In this document: positions 9,563-17,743 of the stretch, piece after piece | How the letters are laid out: each line of letters starts with the position of its first letter | Numbering within the stretch: position 1 is the stretch's first letter | DNA from: Vibrio sp. 10N.286.49.B3 | Lineage (GTDB): Bacteria > Pseudomonadota > Gammaproteobacteria > Enterobacterales > Vibrionaceae | Direction of reading: 5' to 3' | Length of the DNA: 64,000 nucleotides | NCBI RefSeq assembly: GCF_002873395.1 | Contig: NZ_MCUV01000013.1 | Coordinates: forward strand, 124,001-188,000 | The notes under the pieces: model-generated | The model's input: only the letters and a program-made list of their open reading frames with translations | What the model was told of the DNA's origin: nothing | Databases searched by the model: none | Translations under genes and position numbers: made by a program

Positions 9563-10801
9563 TTAAGCTGATGCTTTCAGTTGAGCTACTTTTTCTTCAG
9601 AAATAGGCTTAGTGATAAGAGCGAGTACAATACAAACACCCATCATTGCAGCAGAGATAGTGTAAGCAAGAGTATAGCTACCACCACCTTGAGTCATTGA
9701 GTAACCAACAACAGCAGCACCGATTGCACCACCAATACCCCATGAAGTGTATAGAACACCATAGTTAGTACCGTAGTTTTTCAGACCGTAGAATTCCGCA
9801 ATTAGAGATGGGAATACCGCTAGAAGTGTACCGTAACCTAGAGCCGCTAGAGCAGTACCAATGATCAATGTGAATTCTGAATCAAACGTGTTGAATAGAA
9901 CCATGTTGATGCCTTGGATAACGAAAGCAAGTAGCAAAGTACGGATACCACCAATCTTATCCGATAGGATACCAGCCGCAACACGGCCACCAGAGTTAAA
10001 GATAGCTAGGATTGATGCAAGATAAACTGCATTAGGTAGGTTAGCTTGAACACTTGCGATATTGGTAATGTTACCAATGATCATTAGACCTGCAGATGCC
10101 GCTAGTGCATACATTACCCATAGAGAGTAAAACTGAGGTGTTTTAAGCATCGCTTTCCAGCTTAGATCTTCAGGCTTCTTAACGCTAACTGGTGCTTGAC
10201 CATCTTTTACTTTTGGTTCTTCTGGCGTGTAGTCCGCTGGTGGGTTGCTAATAGTGAATGCTAGTGGAACAGCAATAACTAGGATACCAACACCAAGGAT
10301 CATGAAGCTAGAGTGGATACCAACGGTTGAGATAAGCGTCGATGTTAAAGGTGCTAGATAAACAGCCGCTAAACCAAAACCAGCAGCAATTAAGCCGTTT
10401 ACCATGCCTTTCTTAGAAGGATGGAACCACTTCATTGCAGCAGGCGCTAGACAAGCGTAACCAAAGCCAATACCAGAACCAGTAATTAGACCGAAAGTAA
10501 TGTTAAGCATCAGTACTGATTCAGCAAAGCTTGATGCAATCATACCTAAGCCCGTCATTGATGCACCTAATATAAGAATATTACGTGGACCCATACGGTC
10601 TTGAAGGATACCTGCAATTAATAGGCAGGCAGAAAACGCGATAGTAGCAACAGCGTAAGGAGAAGATGCATCAGCGGCACTCCAACCAAAATCCGTTACT
10701 AGTGCTTTATTAAAGACACTCCAAGCATACAGGATGCCAAGACAAAGGTTGATACAGAATCCAGCTAGCAGGATGCGCATTGCTTTATCAATCTTGCTCA
10801 T
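9563..10801 (-). CDS. MFS transporter, OFA (oxalate/formate antiporter) family
   Basis: A 412-residue 12-TM major facilitator. It opens with an N-terminal membrane segment (CINLCLGILYAWSVFNKAL) typical of the OFA family and has the loop motif GILQDRMGPRN. Family members exchange or import small carboxylates such as oxalate, formate and L-lactate; the substrate cannot be read from sequence. Codon use is strongly biased to the preferred set, which suggests high expression. A CRP-like palindrome lies about 125 bp upstream of the start codon. It is monocistronic and shares its terminator with proV. Confidence 0.82.
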   Translation of the reverse strand: MSKIDKAMRILLAGFCINLCLGILYAWSVFNKALVTDFGWSAADASSPYAVATIAFSACLLIAGILQDRMGPRNILILGASMTGLGMIASSFAESVLMLNITFGLITGSGIGFGYACLAPAAMKWFHPSKKGMVNGLIAAGFGLAAVYLAPLTSTLISTVGIHSSFMILGVGILVIAVPLAFTISNPPADYTPEEPKVKDGQAPVSVKKPEDLSWKAMLKTPQFYSLWVMYALAASAGLMIIGNITNIASVQANLPNAVYLASILAIFNSGGRVAAGILSDKIGGIRTLLLAFVIQGINMVLFNTFDSEFTLIIGTALAALGYGTLLAVFPSLIAEFYGLKNYGTNYGVLYTSWGIGGAIGAAVVGYSMTQGGGSYTLAYTISAAMMGVCIVLALITKPISEEKVAQLKASA

Positions 10802-11309
10802 TTTTACTCTCGTTCTAGTTGCCTCGTGAAAGGCAAAATTAAAAGGGGGGGAGGGATTAGCTCAAAATAAGTTTGCGTTTATCAACACAGACATAAAAAA
10901 GAGCGCGGATTATAACCAAACTCACTGTGATTGGAATCACTTTTTTCCATTAATTTAAAATTATCAGGTCTTTGGAGCTTTATTGTTTCGAAAATGTTGC
11001 GTTAATGATTGGCGATAATGATAACTAGAAATAACCAATAAGATGAAGTAGCAGAAAAAGGGATAAAATTAAAATCAAATGTTGATTTTATGTTTATTTT
11101 CAGATGAATTTCCTCAAGTTGATGGTGTGAAACATTTTTTTACATTTGTTATGTTAAAGTGTTGTAAAAGCAGCTTACTTTCTATTGTATTTTGTGATTT
11201 ATGTTGTTTTTTTGTGCTTGTAATCTGCTCTTAACATGCGAAAATAAGTGAAAAATGAGATTTCAAAATTGAACGGATGCTTTTTCTACTTTATTAAGTG
11301 AGGCGTGCT
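10802..11309. other. AT-rich intergenic region
   Basis: About 500 bp between divergent genes. Apart from the CRP-like palindrome at 10926-10941, it holds AT-rich DNA with A and T tracts suited to promoters in both directions. I see no ORF, tRNA or strong hairpin. Confidence 0.6.
10926..10941 (-). promoter_or_regulatory. Possible CRP-binding site upstream of the OFA transporter
   Basis: TGTGA-TTGGAA-TCACT matches the TGTGA-N6-TCACA consensus at 9 of 10 positions and contains a perfect 6-bp inverted repeat. It lies 125 bp before the start codon of the minus-strand transporter, a plausible activator position if the promoter is near 10860. No binding data; assigned on pattern only. Confidence 0.5.
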
Positions 11310-11666
11310 ATGGGTAAACTACTTCTAATTTCGATAATTTCTGTAACAGGAGGTATCGCTTCTGCGGATCATCTACATTCTTTTCTGCTTGGTCTATATA
11401 TTGCTGCTTTAGCGGTTGGAAGTTGTTACTGGTTTGCATTTCGTAGTACCCGTTTTCCACAATTAGCGTTGTTGCTACTGCTATGTGGCATGTTGTCTAA
11501 AATAGCTATTACTGTTATTGGTGTTGCATGGAGTATTTCTGCTGAACTACTGACATCACCGCTTATCTTTGCGCTATCGTATCTGTTCTTTTCCGTTGTT
11601 GTTACGTATGTATGGTTTACTTATAAAGATAGAATCATTGCCAAAAAGCTGCATCTGGCACATTAA
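11310..11666 (+). CDS. Small inner-membrane protein of unknown function
   Basis: A 118-residue protein made almost entirely of hydrophobic segments, probably four membrane helices, ending in a basic tail (YKDRIIAKKLHLAH). I do not recognise the family. I chose the ATG at 11310 because GTGAGG lies six bases before it; an in-frame GTG at 11298 would overlap this ribosome site. It stands alone between the OFA transporter and another small membrane protein and is followed by a terminator at 11726-11759. Confidence 0.65.
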   Translation: MGKLLLISIISVTGGIASADHLHSFLLGLYIAALAVGSCYWFAFRSTRFPQLALLLLLCGMLSKIAITVIGVAWSISAELLTSPLIFALSYLFFSVVVTYVWFTYKDRIIAKKLHLAH

Positions 11667-11725
11667 TACTTAACATTCATACCTAGATCTCTATATCGAA
11701 ATGAGTTGCTAGTTAATACATTTGA

Positions 11726-11759
11726 CCAGAGTTAGATTTATATCTGATTCTGGTTTTTT
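11726..11759 (+). terminator. Rho-independent terminator
   Basis: A 12-bp stem (CCAGAGTTAGAT with ATCTGATTCTGG, two G-U pairs) with a 4-nt loop, followed by TTTTTT. It ends the transcript of the small membrane protein gene upstream. Confidence 0.8.
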
Positions 11760-11868
11760 GTTATAGACACCAAGCAACAGACTTCGACTATAGTCCTACA
11801 GATTTAATCTGTGTTTATGATTAAAATTTAACGCATGATTACGTTGGATTAAGTAAGTAGGGGCTAAA

Positions 11869-12120
11869 ATGGAAGTAGGTTTTTATGTAGCAGAAAAAGC
11901 AATATTATTGTTTGGTATCGCATTCGTGTTAATTGGTGTTATCCAATACGGAAAACGCAGCCAAGATTGGGCAGGAATTGCGACCATGTTTTATAAGCGA
12001 GTACCACTGACGACTTCAGAGTATAAATGGTATCGACTTGGTATCGCATTTTTAATCTTTGCGGTGATATTGCGCTTTATTGTCTTAATCTTATGGCCTC
12101 AATACACTTTAAATATATAG
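11869..12120 (+). CDS. Small two-helix membrane protein of unknown function
   Basis: An 83-residue protein with two hydrophobic segments (about 10-27 and 62-78) separated by a polar loop, KRSQDWAGIATMFYKRVPLT. The family is not recognised. A weak ribosome site (GTAGGGG) precedes the start. It lies between the previous membrane protein and the response regulator at 12241, with about 120 bp to the latter, so it is probably its own unit. Confidence 0.55.
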   Translation: MEVGFYVAEKAILLFGIAFVLIGVIQYGKRSQDWAGIATMFYKRVPLTTSEYKWYRLGIAFLIFAVILRFIVLILWPQYTLNI

Positions 12121-12240
12121 CATACGTCAAACTTTACTCAGACCATTGTTAACATAGTTATGTTTGATAGTGAATATTATGTTACAGTCTAAAGTTAATC
12201 ATATTTACCGTATCATATACGCTCTATTCCAAGGTGTTGG

Positions 12241-13242
12241 ATGTCCTTTTCTATTCTTATTTGTGATGACTCTGCATTAGCCCGCAAGCAGATAGCTCGA
12301 TCACTTCCTTCTCATTGTCATGCTGAAATAACGTTTGCAACAAATGGTTTAGAAGCACTTAATCTGCTTAATAAGCAGACATTTCATTTGATGTTTTTAG
12401 ATCTAACAATGCCAGAGCTAGATGGATTTGGAACCTTATCTGAAATGCAGAGACTGGATTTATCGACTCCAGTTATTGTTGTTTCTGGTGATATTCAGCC
12501 GAAAGCTCAGCAAAAAGTTATGGCACTAGGGGCAAAAGGATTTATTCAAAAGCCAATTGATAAACGTTTATTGAACGAAATATTAACACCATTTATTCCT
12601 TCTGTAGGTACACCATCATCAGTCATACCTCAGGCTGAGCTGCCAGCTTTACGCCGCCGAGATATTTATATGGAAGTGGCGAATGTTGCTATTGGTTGTG
12701 CAGCTGATGCCTTAGCGCGTTATTTTGATGTATTTGTTCAGTTGCCTCTGCCTAACGTCAATATATTTGAAGTCAGTGAGTTACATATGGCACTGCGCGA
12801 TCTCGCTGAGCATGATCAAATATCAGGTATTTGCCAAGGTTTTAGTGGTGAAGGTATTTCAGGGGAAGCGTTAGTTTTGTTATCAGACTCTAGTGTTGCC
12901 GATTTAAAGCAACTGATGAAGGTGCCAGCAGAGAGTGACGACTTAGAAGAGTTAGAGTTGCTAATGGATGTTTCTAATATTCTGGTCGGTTCCTTCCTTA
13001 ATGGTTTAGGTCGACAAGCAGAAGTGCGTTTTTTCCAAAGTTCACCGGTTTTATTAGGACAGCATATATCCATTGATTCTGTGATCAATAATACAGCGGG
13101 TACGTTTAATAAAACGATGACATTTGAAGTTAGCTATAACATAGAAGACACTTCGATTCGCTGCGATTTACTCTTTATGTTTGTTGATGAGTCACTGCCT
13201 TTGCTTGATCGTAAGCTTGCTTATTTATTGGATGATTTTTAA
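12241..13242 (+). CDS. Response regulator with C-terminal CheC-like phosphatase domain
   Basis: A 333-residue two-domain signalling protein. The receiver (residues 1-120) has the acidic pair CDD near 8-10, phospho-accepting Asp54 (FLDLTMPE), and the conserved Lys in GFIQKP. Residues about 140-333 match the CheC/FliY/CheX fold, with helix motifs EVANVAIG and DVSNILVG carrying the acidic residue and Asn used to dephosphorylate CheY. This is an inferred CheY-P phosphatase whose activity may be set by its own receiver. It shares a 1-nt stop-start overlap with the PAS gene downstream, so the two are translationally coupled. No chemotaxis genes are adjacent. Confidence 0.8.
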   Translation: MSFSILICDDSALARKQIARSLPSHCHAEITFATNGLEALNLLNKQTFHLMFLDLTMPELDGFGTLSEMQRLDLSTPVIVVSGDIQPKAQQKVMALGAKGFIQKPIDKRLLNEILTPFIPSVGTPSSVIPQAELPALRRRDIYMEVANVAIGCAADALARYFDVFVQLPLPNVNIFEVSELHMALRDLAEHDQISGICQGFSGEGISGEALVLLSDSSVADLKQLMKVPAESDDLEELELLMDVSNILVGSFLNGLGRQAEVRFFQSSPVLLGQHISIDSVINNTAGTFNKTMTFEVSYNIEDTSIRCDLLFMFVDESLPLLDRKLAYLLDDF

Positions 13243-13697
13243 TGCTAAATTTACCAGCAGAGTTTGAACAGTTTCATTGGATGATCGATATGGTACAGAA
13301 TGTTGATATGGGTCTGATTGTGATTGATGAAGATTATACCGTTAAAGTCTGGAATGGCTTTATGACGCATCATAGTGGTCGGTTATCTAGTGAGGCAATA
13401 GGGCATTCATTGTTTGAACTTTTTCCCGAGATCCCACAAGAGTGGTTTACATTAAAAACCAAGCCAGTTTATGATTTAGGTTGCCGAAGTTTTATAACTT
13501 GGCAGCAACGACCCTACCTTTTCAAATGTCGTAACGTGAGACCTGTGACCCAGCAGGCAGACTTCATGTACCAGAATGTGACTTTAAATCCCATGCGCAA
13601 CCCTTCAGGCAAGATCAATGCATTGTTTTTATCGATTCAAGATGTGACAACTGAAGCATTAACGACTCAGCGAACAACAGTAAATAGTATAAAATAG
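13242..13697 (+). CDS. PAS-domain protein, partner of the RR-CheC gene
   Basis: A 151-residue protein that is essentially one PAS domain (about residues 12-145), with DMGLIVIDEDYTVKVWNGFM at its start and FLSIQDVTTEA at its end. It has no kinase, GGDEF, EAL or HTH output, so it must act through a partner. The ATG overlaps the stop of the RR-CheC gene by one base, making that protein the likely partner. The ligand or cofactor is not evident. No terminator hairpin is obvious directly after the gene. Confidence 0.75.
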   Translation: MLNLPAEFEQFHWMIDMVQNVDMGLIVIDEDYTVKVWNGFMTHHSGRLSSEAIGHSLFELFPEIPQEWFTLKTKPVYDLGCRSFITWQQRPYLFKCRNVRPVTQQADFMYQNVTLNPMRNPSGKINALFLSIQDVTTEALTTQRTTVNSIK

Positions 13698-13978
13698 TCA
13701 GTAATGTGATCTACATCACTTCTTTTTATGGCGGTCATTTAGTGAATTAAATACAGAATATAGTACTTTTTATTACTGTTTGATTAAGTTTTAACCAGAT
13801 TGATTGGCATTAACGTAAATGAAGTAACAGAGTAGTTAGTTTTATATTAGTAATAGTCAATGCATAAGTTGTTTAAAATCATGGTCTTATGTTGTTTTGT
13901 TACTATCTTGATAGAGAGGTGATTTTGCGGGGTTTGCAATTTTAAAACAATAGCATAAAAAAAAATAAATTATCAGTC

Positions 13979-14006
13979 TTGCTAGTTATAAATTGCGACC
14001 TATAAT
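13979..14006 (+). promoter_or_regulatory. Sigma-70 promoter of guaC
   Basis: A -35 box TTGCTA (13979-13984), a 16-bp spacer and a perfect -10 box TATAAT (14001-14006), with A/T-rich DNA just upstream. The predicted transcription start is near 14013, inside or at the edge of the following hairpin. Confidence 0.7.
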
Positions 14007-14010
14007 GCTG

Positions 14011-14046
14011 AAAACCGGAGCGCCTGCCAGCGCCCCGGTTTTTTTG
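14011..14046 (+). terminator. Terminator-like hairpin in the guaC leader (possible attenuator)
   Basis: AAAACCGG-A-GCGC pairs with GCGC-C-CCGGTTTT around a 6-nt loop and is followed by an unbroken T run. It has the form of an intrinsic terminator, yet lies between a good promoter and the guaC coding region, at or near the predicted transcript 5' end. It could terminate transcription from far upstream, attenuate guaC, or cap the 5' end of the mRNA. Confidence 0.65.
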
Positions 14047-14130
14047 TGTCCGAAATTTGAGAAGCGTCTGCCAACGTTTACTCGTGCATTGTGCAGTGAC
14101 ACAACATTAAATGAAGAAAGGAATATCACT

Positions 14131-15177
14131 ATGCGTATCGAACAAGAACTTAAGTTAGGTTTTAAAGATGTATTGTTTCGTCCAAAACGTTCAACACTAA
14201 AAAGCCGCTCTCAAGTTGAGTTAACTCGCAATTTTACCTTCAAGCATAGCGGTCGTCAATGGTCAGGTGTTCCTGTTATTGCTGCTAATATGGATTCTGT
14301 AGGTAGCTTTGAAATGGCGACTGAGCTTGCAAAGCACGGTGTTATGACTGCAATGCACAAGCATTACACAATTGAGCAATGGGCTGAATTTGTAAAAGGC
14401 GCAAGCAAAGAGACACTAAATAAAGTTTTCGTATCAACGGGTACTTCTGACCGTGAATTTGAAAAAACGAAAGAAATCCTAGCATTAAGCGAAGATCTAG
14501 AATTTATCTGTATCGATATTGCCAACGGTTACTCTGAGCATTTAGTTGAGTATGTACAACGTGTACGTGCTGAATTCCCAACAAAAACTATCTCTGCAGG
14601 TAACGTTGTAACTGGCGATATGTGTGAAGAGCTTATTCTTGCTGGTGCGGATATTGTTAAAGTCGGTATCGGTCCTGGTTCTGTATGTACCACACGTGTT
14701 AAAACAGGTGTTGGTTATCCACAACTTTCTGCAATCATTGAGTGTGCGGATGCAGCACACGGTCTTGGCGGTATGATCATTGGTGACGGTGGTTGTGCGT
14801 GTGCTGGTGACGTTGCTAAAGCGTTCGGTGGCGGTGCAGACTTCGTAATGCTTGGCGGTATGCTAGCAGGTCACGAGCAATCTGGCGGCGAAGTAATTGA
14901 AAAAGATGGTAAGACTTTCATGAAGTTTTACGGCATGTCTTCTCAAAGCGCAATGGCTAAACACTCAGGTGGTGTTGCTAATTACCGTGCTGCTGAAGGT
15001 AAAACAGTATTACTACCATTCCGTGGCGATGTGAACGACACAATCAATGACATTCTTGGTGGTGTACGTTCAACTTGTACTTACGTAGGTGCAGCGAAGC
15101 TTAAAGAGCTAACTAAGCGTACCACGTTCATCCGCGTACAAGAGCAAGAAAACAACGTATACGGTAAAGATGCTTAA
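14131..15177 (+). CDS. guaC: GMP reductase
   Basis: A 348-residue enzyme of the IMPDH/GMPR family that reduces GMP to IMP with NADPH and releases ammonia, for purine interconversion. The catalytic Cys186 sits in [11 protein letters not shown], the same number as in E. coli GuaC, and the phosphate-binding GDGG and the flap region follow. The length is nearly identical to E. coli (347), and no CBS domain is present, which separates it from IMP dehydrogenase. The start at 14131 follows AAGAAAGGA; upstream in-frame codons translate the leader hairpin and are not credible. Codon use indicates good expression. Confidence 0.95.
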   Translation: MRIEQELKLGFKDVLFRPKRSTLKSRSQVELTRNFTFKHSGRQWSGVPVIAANMDSVGSFEMATELAKHGVMTAMHKHYTIEQWAEFVKGASKETLNKVFVSTGTSDREFEKTKEILALSEDLEFICIDIANGYSEHLVEYVQRVRAEFPTKTISAGNVVTGDMCEELILAGADIVKVGIGPGSVCTTRVKTGVGYPQLSAIIECADAAHGLGGMIIGDGGCACAGDVAKAFGGGADFVMLGGMLAGHEQSGGEVIEKDGKTFMKFYGMSSQSAMAKHSGGVANYRAAEGKTVLLPFRGDVNDTINDILGGVRSTCTYVGAAKLKELTKRTTFIRVQEQENNVYGKDA

Positions 15178-15571
15178 TTAAGTCGATTTTTTCATGTAAA
15201 AACAACTAACCATTGCTTTTACGAAGCCATACGTTGAATTAAAAACAACCATGCCTTGAATTAGCTTATAAAGTATACAATGCTTAAGTAAGTTTACTAC
15301 AGGTATGGTTGTTTTATTATGAAAAAACGAATTCTTAGAAACTCGTCAATAAAAAACATATTACGTTTTTTCAGCCTCAAAACGAACTCTATCCATATAT
15401 TCGAATCCGATTTGGAGTTTGATTGTAGATACCATCTCTCAGAACCAAGTACAAACCTAATTTAAACCTAATGTAGGCTGATATATTGTTTGTTTTTTAT
15501 TCCCCTAAAACAAATTTGAATTAGCTTTCTCATTGCTGCACTTAACGCTTGGATTTTTGTTTTCTCTGCGG
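15178..15571. other. Intergenic DNA with a long inverted repeat
   Basis: About 390 bp of AT-rich DNA after guaC. The notable content is a 15-bp inverted repeat (15242-15256 with 15301-15315). A 9-bp direct repeat AAACCTAAT lies near 15454-15472. I see no coding region. Confidence 0.5.
15242..15315. repeat. 15-bp inverted repeat with 44-nt loop
   Basis: AAAACAACCATGCCT pairs over its whole length with AGGTATGGTTGTTTT, with one G-U pair. The loop contains the short palindromes GTATAC and CTTAAG. It may be a long-loop terminator of guaC (T-rich after the right arm), or the ends of a small mobile element; the sequence does not decide. Confidence 0.55.
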
Positions 15572-15862
15572 CTAGAAGTCGATTTTTTGTACTTTAATAT
15601 CTGGGTTATGTGTTCTAGCACTAACTACTACTAATGGGTTTAATGCACCGTCGTACATATAAATCACTTTGAAAAAGTTATTTATCATGGACGAATGTCC
15701 TTTATATATTAGTCTGTGATGCTTTTCTAATAACCTGCAAATAGCCTTTAAATTTACATCAAATTCCATGAATATTTCTTGTTGTTTCCTTATATGCAAA
15801 TCAAGTGAAAGCCTTGTAAATTTATGTATTAATCTTGGTTTTTTTGTGAATCGAGGACGCAT
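15572..15862 (-). CDS. Hypothetical protein in accessory region
   Basis: An open frame of up to 96 residues, basic at its N-terminus (RPRFTKKPRLIHK) and ending DIKVQKIDF. A shorter version could start at the ATG at 15769 (MEFDVNLKAI, 65 residues). Neither start has a good ribosome site. No family is recognised. It lies in the AT-rich stretch between guaC and the decayed IS, so it may be an acquired gene, a remnant or a chance ORF. Confidence 0.3.
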   Translation of the reverse strand: MRPRFTKKPRLIHKFTRLSLDLHIRKQQEIFMEFDVNLKAICRLLEKHHRLIYKGHSSMINNFFKVIYMYDGALNPLVVVSARTHNPDIKVQKIDF

Positions 15863-15984
15863 AACAATGAAGGTAATGCTAAGAAAAAAGAGCCTGACAC
15901 AGGGGGTAGCCCCACATAACTAATAGAGTAATGTAAGTGTGATTAGGTTTAGTAGTTGCGAGATGTTTACCTTAGAGTTTTAAG

Positions 15985-16035
15985 TTGGTAAAGTGTTGTT
16001 AGTTGTTACTTAACAAGGCGTTATATTTAAATTAT
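15985..16035 (+). repeat. attC-like (integron recombination site) right end, tentative
   Basis: The segment ending ACTTAACAAGGCGTTATA contains the inverted pair TAAC-N5-GTTA and resembles the right-hand simple site of Vibrio-type integron cassette repeats. It is preceded by a GT-rich stretch (GTGTTGTTAGTTGTTAC), also seen in such repeats. A convincing left half was not found, so this may be a remnant or coincidence. The next gene starts 35 bp further on, as cassette genes usually do. Confidence 0.3.
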
Positions 16036-16069
16036 GGTATGATGCATTATATTTTTTAGGGTTATAGTT

Positions 16070-16687
16070 ATGTTTGGTGTTATGTTTGGTGGTTTTATTT
16101 TTTGGTTTGTTCTCTCTATTTTAATTGGAGTATGGGCTTCAAAGTTAGGGAGAAATGGTTTTGTTTGGGGATTAATCGCAGCATTTATATCTCCATTACT
16201 TGCAGCTATATGCTTGCTCATTACAGGAGATAAGTCAGAAATTTTTAATATCGTAACAAGTGATCGTGCTACACAAGTTGAAAAAGATAAAGAATGGGAA
16301 GTAGTTAAAAAATATGTACCTGAAGTTAAATCCTCACTAGAAATTATCTTGGATGAATTGACATATAAAGGTATTGCTTCCGCTGAGAAAAAATTAAAAG
16401 AGTTATTCTTTGTAATCGGAAAAGAAGGATTAACCAAAGAAGCTCTTAGTATTATTATTTCTGATGTAAAAAATGAAATAGAAGAACAAGAAAAGTTATT
16501 AGAAAATAATACTATTAACGAAGCTGAAACATTACTAAATATGGATCTAATAGAAAAGTTAAAAGGTAACGTAAAAGTAGGTTTTAATTCAAGCTTTAGT
16601 TTCTGTGAAATTTGCAGTTCAGCAAATACAAGGCAAATAGTACACGAGCATTATGTATGTGGGGACTGCAAACAAAGGTATCTATAA
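16070..16687 (+). CDS. Hypothetical membrane protein with C-terminal zinc-ribbon-like motif
   Basis: A 205-residue protein of unknown function. Residues 1-55 contain two hydrophobic helices. Residues 65-165 are charged and helical, with a coiled-coil-like run EEQEKLLENN. The C-terminus has two Cys-X2-Cys pairs (CEIC and CGDC) with an intervening HEH, which could bind zinc. The ribosome site AGGG lies 8 bases before the ATG. The gene is very AT-rich and lies alone in the accessory segment between a possible attC-like site and a palindromic hairpin, which suggests horizontal transfer. Confidence 0.6.
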   Translation: MFGVMFGGFIFWFVLSILIGVWASKLGRNGFVWGLIAAFISPLLAAICLLITGDKSEIFNIVTSDRATQVEKDKEWEVVKKYVPEVKSSLEIILDELTYKGIASAEKKLKELFFVIGKEGLTKEALSIIISDVKNEIEEQEKLLENNTINEAETLLNMDLIEKLKGNVKVGFNSSFSFCEICSSANTRQIVHEHYVCGDCKQRYL

Positions 16688-16703
16688 AACATATAAACAA
16701 GGA

Positions 16704-16729
16704 TTAAGTGTTGGCTGCGCAACACTTAA
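16704..16729. repeat. Perfect 10-bp palindrome after the zinc-ribbon gene
   Basis: TTAAGTGTTG and CAACACTTAA flank a GCTGCG loop. There is no T run, so it is a poor intrinsic terminator. Together with the preceding AACAAGG and the following AAGCCACTTA it could be the folded core of a truncated cassette recombination site; that reading is speculative. Confidence 0.5.
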
Positions 16730-16824
16730 TTCTGGTGTTGAACAAGCCCGAAGCCACTTATTATTAGTAAATTCTGTGATTTTGGTATGGGGTCACTTCA
16801 TAAACCACAACAACAGTTTAGAAG

Positions 16825-17724
16825 TTACTCTAAAATTAAACGCCACGTGTAGAGGTAATTCGTATCTTTTTCTATAGCTGCAAAGTTATCACTAGCCCAA
16901 GTCATAAAATTGTAAGGAATGGCGATATCTGATGCCAAAAATGGCATGCCGTCCTCTTTTAAAGCAATACCATATTTAAAGTTTAGTCCATCAGAACCCC
17001 ATGAAGCTACTTGCCCATCTGTTCGTAGAGCAATGATTCCCCATTTGCTCATGGCCAACTTAGTGACATCCACGCTACCGTCTAGCCAGTCTTCCAATTC
17101 ATATGGGATATGCGGAGCATCATTTTTATCAGCCAATCCCCAAGTAACTACGGAGCCATCATCCAGAATTGCCGCATACATTTTTTCATAAACACTTGAA
17201 TCCGAGCCAACATGTAGTTGAGATATTCTACGACCACTTAATTTAGTCAAAGCTGATATATCTGGTATTGCCTTGCATCGATTTTCGTATGAGTTCGCGA
17301 ATTCGCCATTTGTTAACTCAAATAAGATAGTGCAACCTGCGTGATGTACAGCGTAAATCTCTCTATCATTCAAAAACGAACCATCACCTCTCATTACACC
17401 GTCTGTATCAACAGCAACATATGAATTATGAGTTAGGTAGAACTCAGCAGCACGCCACCCTTGAGTAACTTCAGTAGAAGTTCCACTGCTAGAAACTGAG
17501 AAAATACGCTCTCCATCAATCACGAAACCACGTTCTAGTGGTGGGATGCGTAACTCTGGGTCCGCAAATGTGCCAATATACCGCACAATATCACTAGAAC
17601 TTTCGTCATGATGAGGTGTCACTAGGTATACTTCGCCATTTTCCAAACTAACCAATGTTATCCCGTTAAATTTCGATGTAGCAACTTCTTTAATGGATGA
17701 AGTACCATCGAAAACTTGAGACAA
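16825..17724 (-). pseudogene. RCC1-like beta-propeller protein, C-terminal fragment
   Basis: An open frame of about 299 residues containing several blade-like repeats of the RCC1/BNR type, for example DDGSVVTWG, TDGQVASWG, TDGVMRGDG and LENGEVYLV. Such propellers are protein-interaction scaffolds and in marine bacteria are often on exported proteins. The nominal first codon is a TTG within what was coding DNA. The same frame extends upstream through ESSYFGFTEK to the tandem repeat at 17744-17774, where it joins the next fragment if one 11-bp unit is removed. I therefore treat it as the 3' part of a broken gene, not as a complete CDS. Its 3' end at 16825 appears intact. Confidence 0.65.
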
Positions 17725-17743
17725 TTTTTCAGTAAATCCAAAA

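Larger units (their letters stand above)
13698..14130 (+). other. guaC upstream and leader region
   Basis: About 430 bp. The first 270 bp are AT-rich with no ORF I can support. A-rich DNA near 13945-13970 could act as an UP element. The last 150 bp hold the guaC promoter and a leader hairpin (listed separately), followed by an unstructured leader to the ribosome site AAGAAAGGA before 14131. Confidence 0.6.

Noticed and set aside
13993..14130. Extended 394-residue GuaC starting at 13993
   Set aside because: The extra residues translate the leader hairpin, while ATG 14131 has a good ribosome site and matches the family length.
16653..16877. Plus-strand ORF of 74 residues across the palindrome and gene 3' end
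   Set aside because: It overlaps the zinc-ribbon gene end and the RCC1-like fragment and has no ribosome site or recognisable content.
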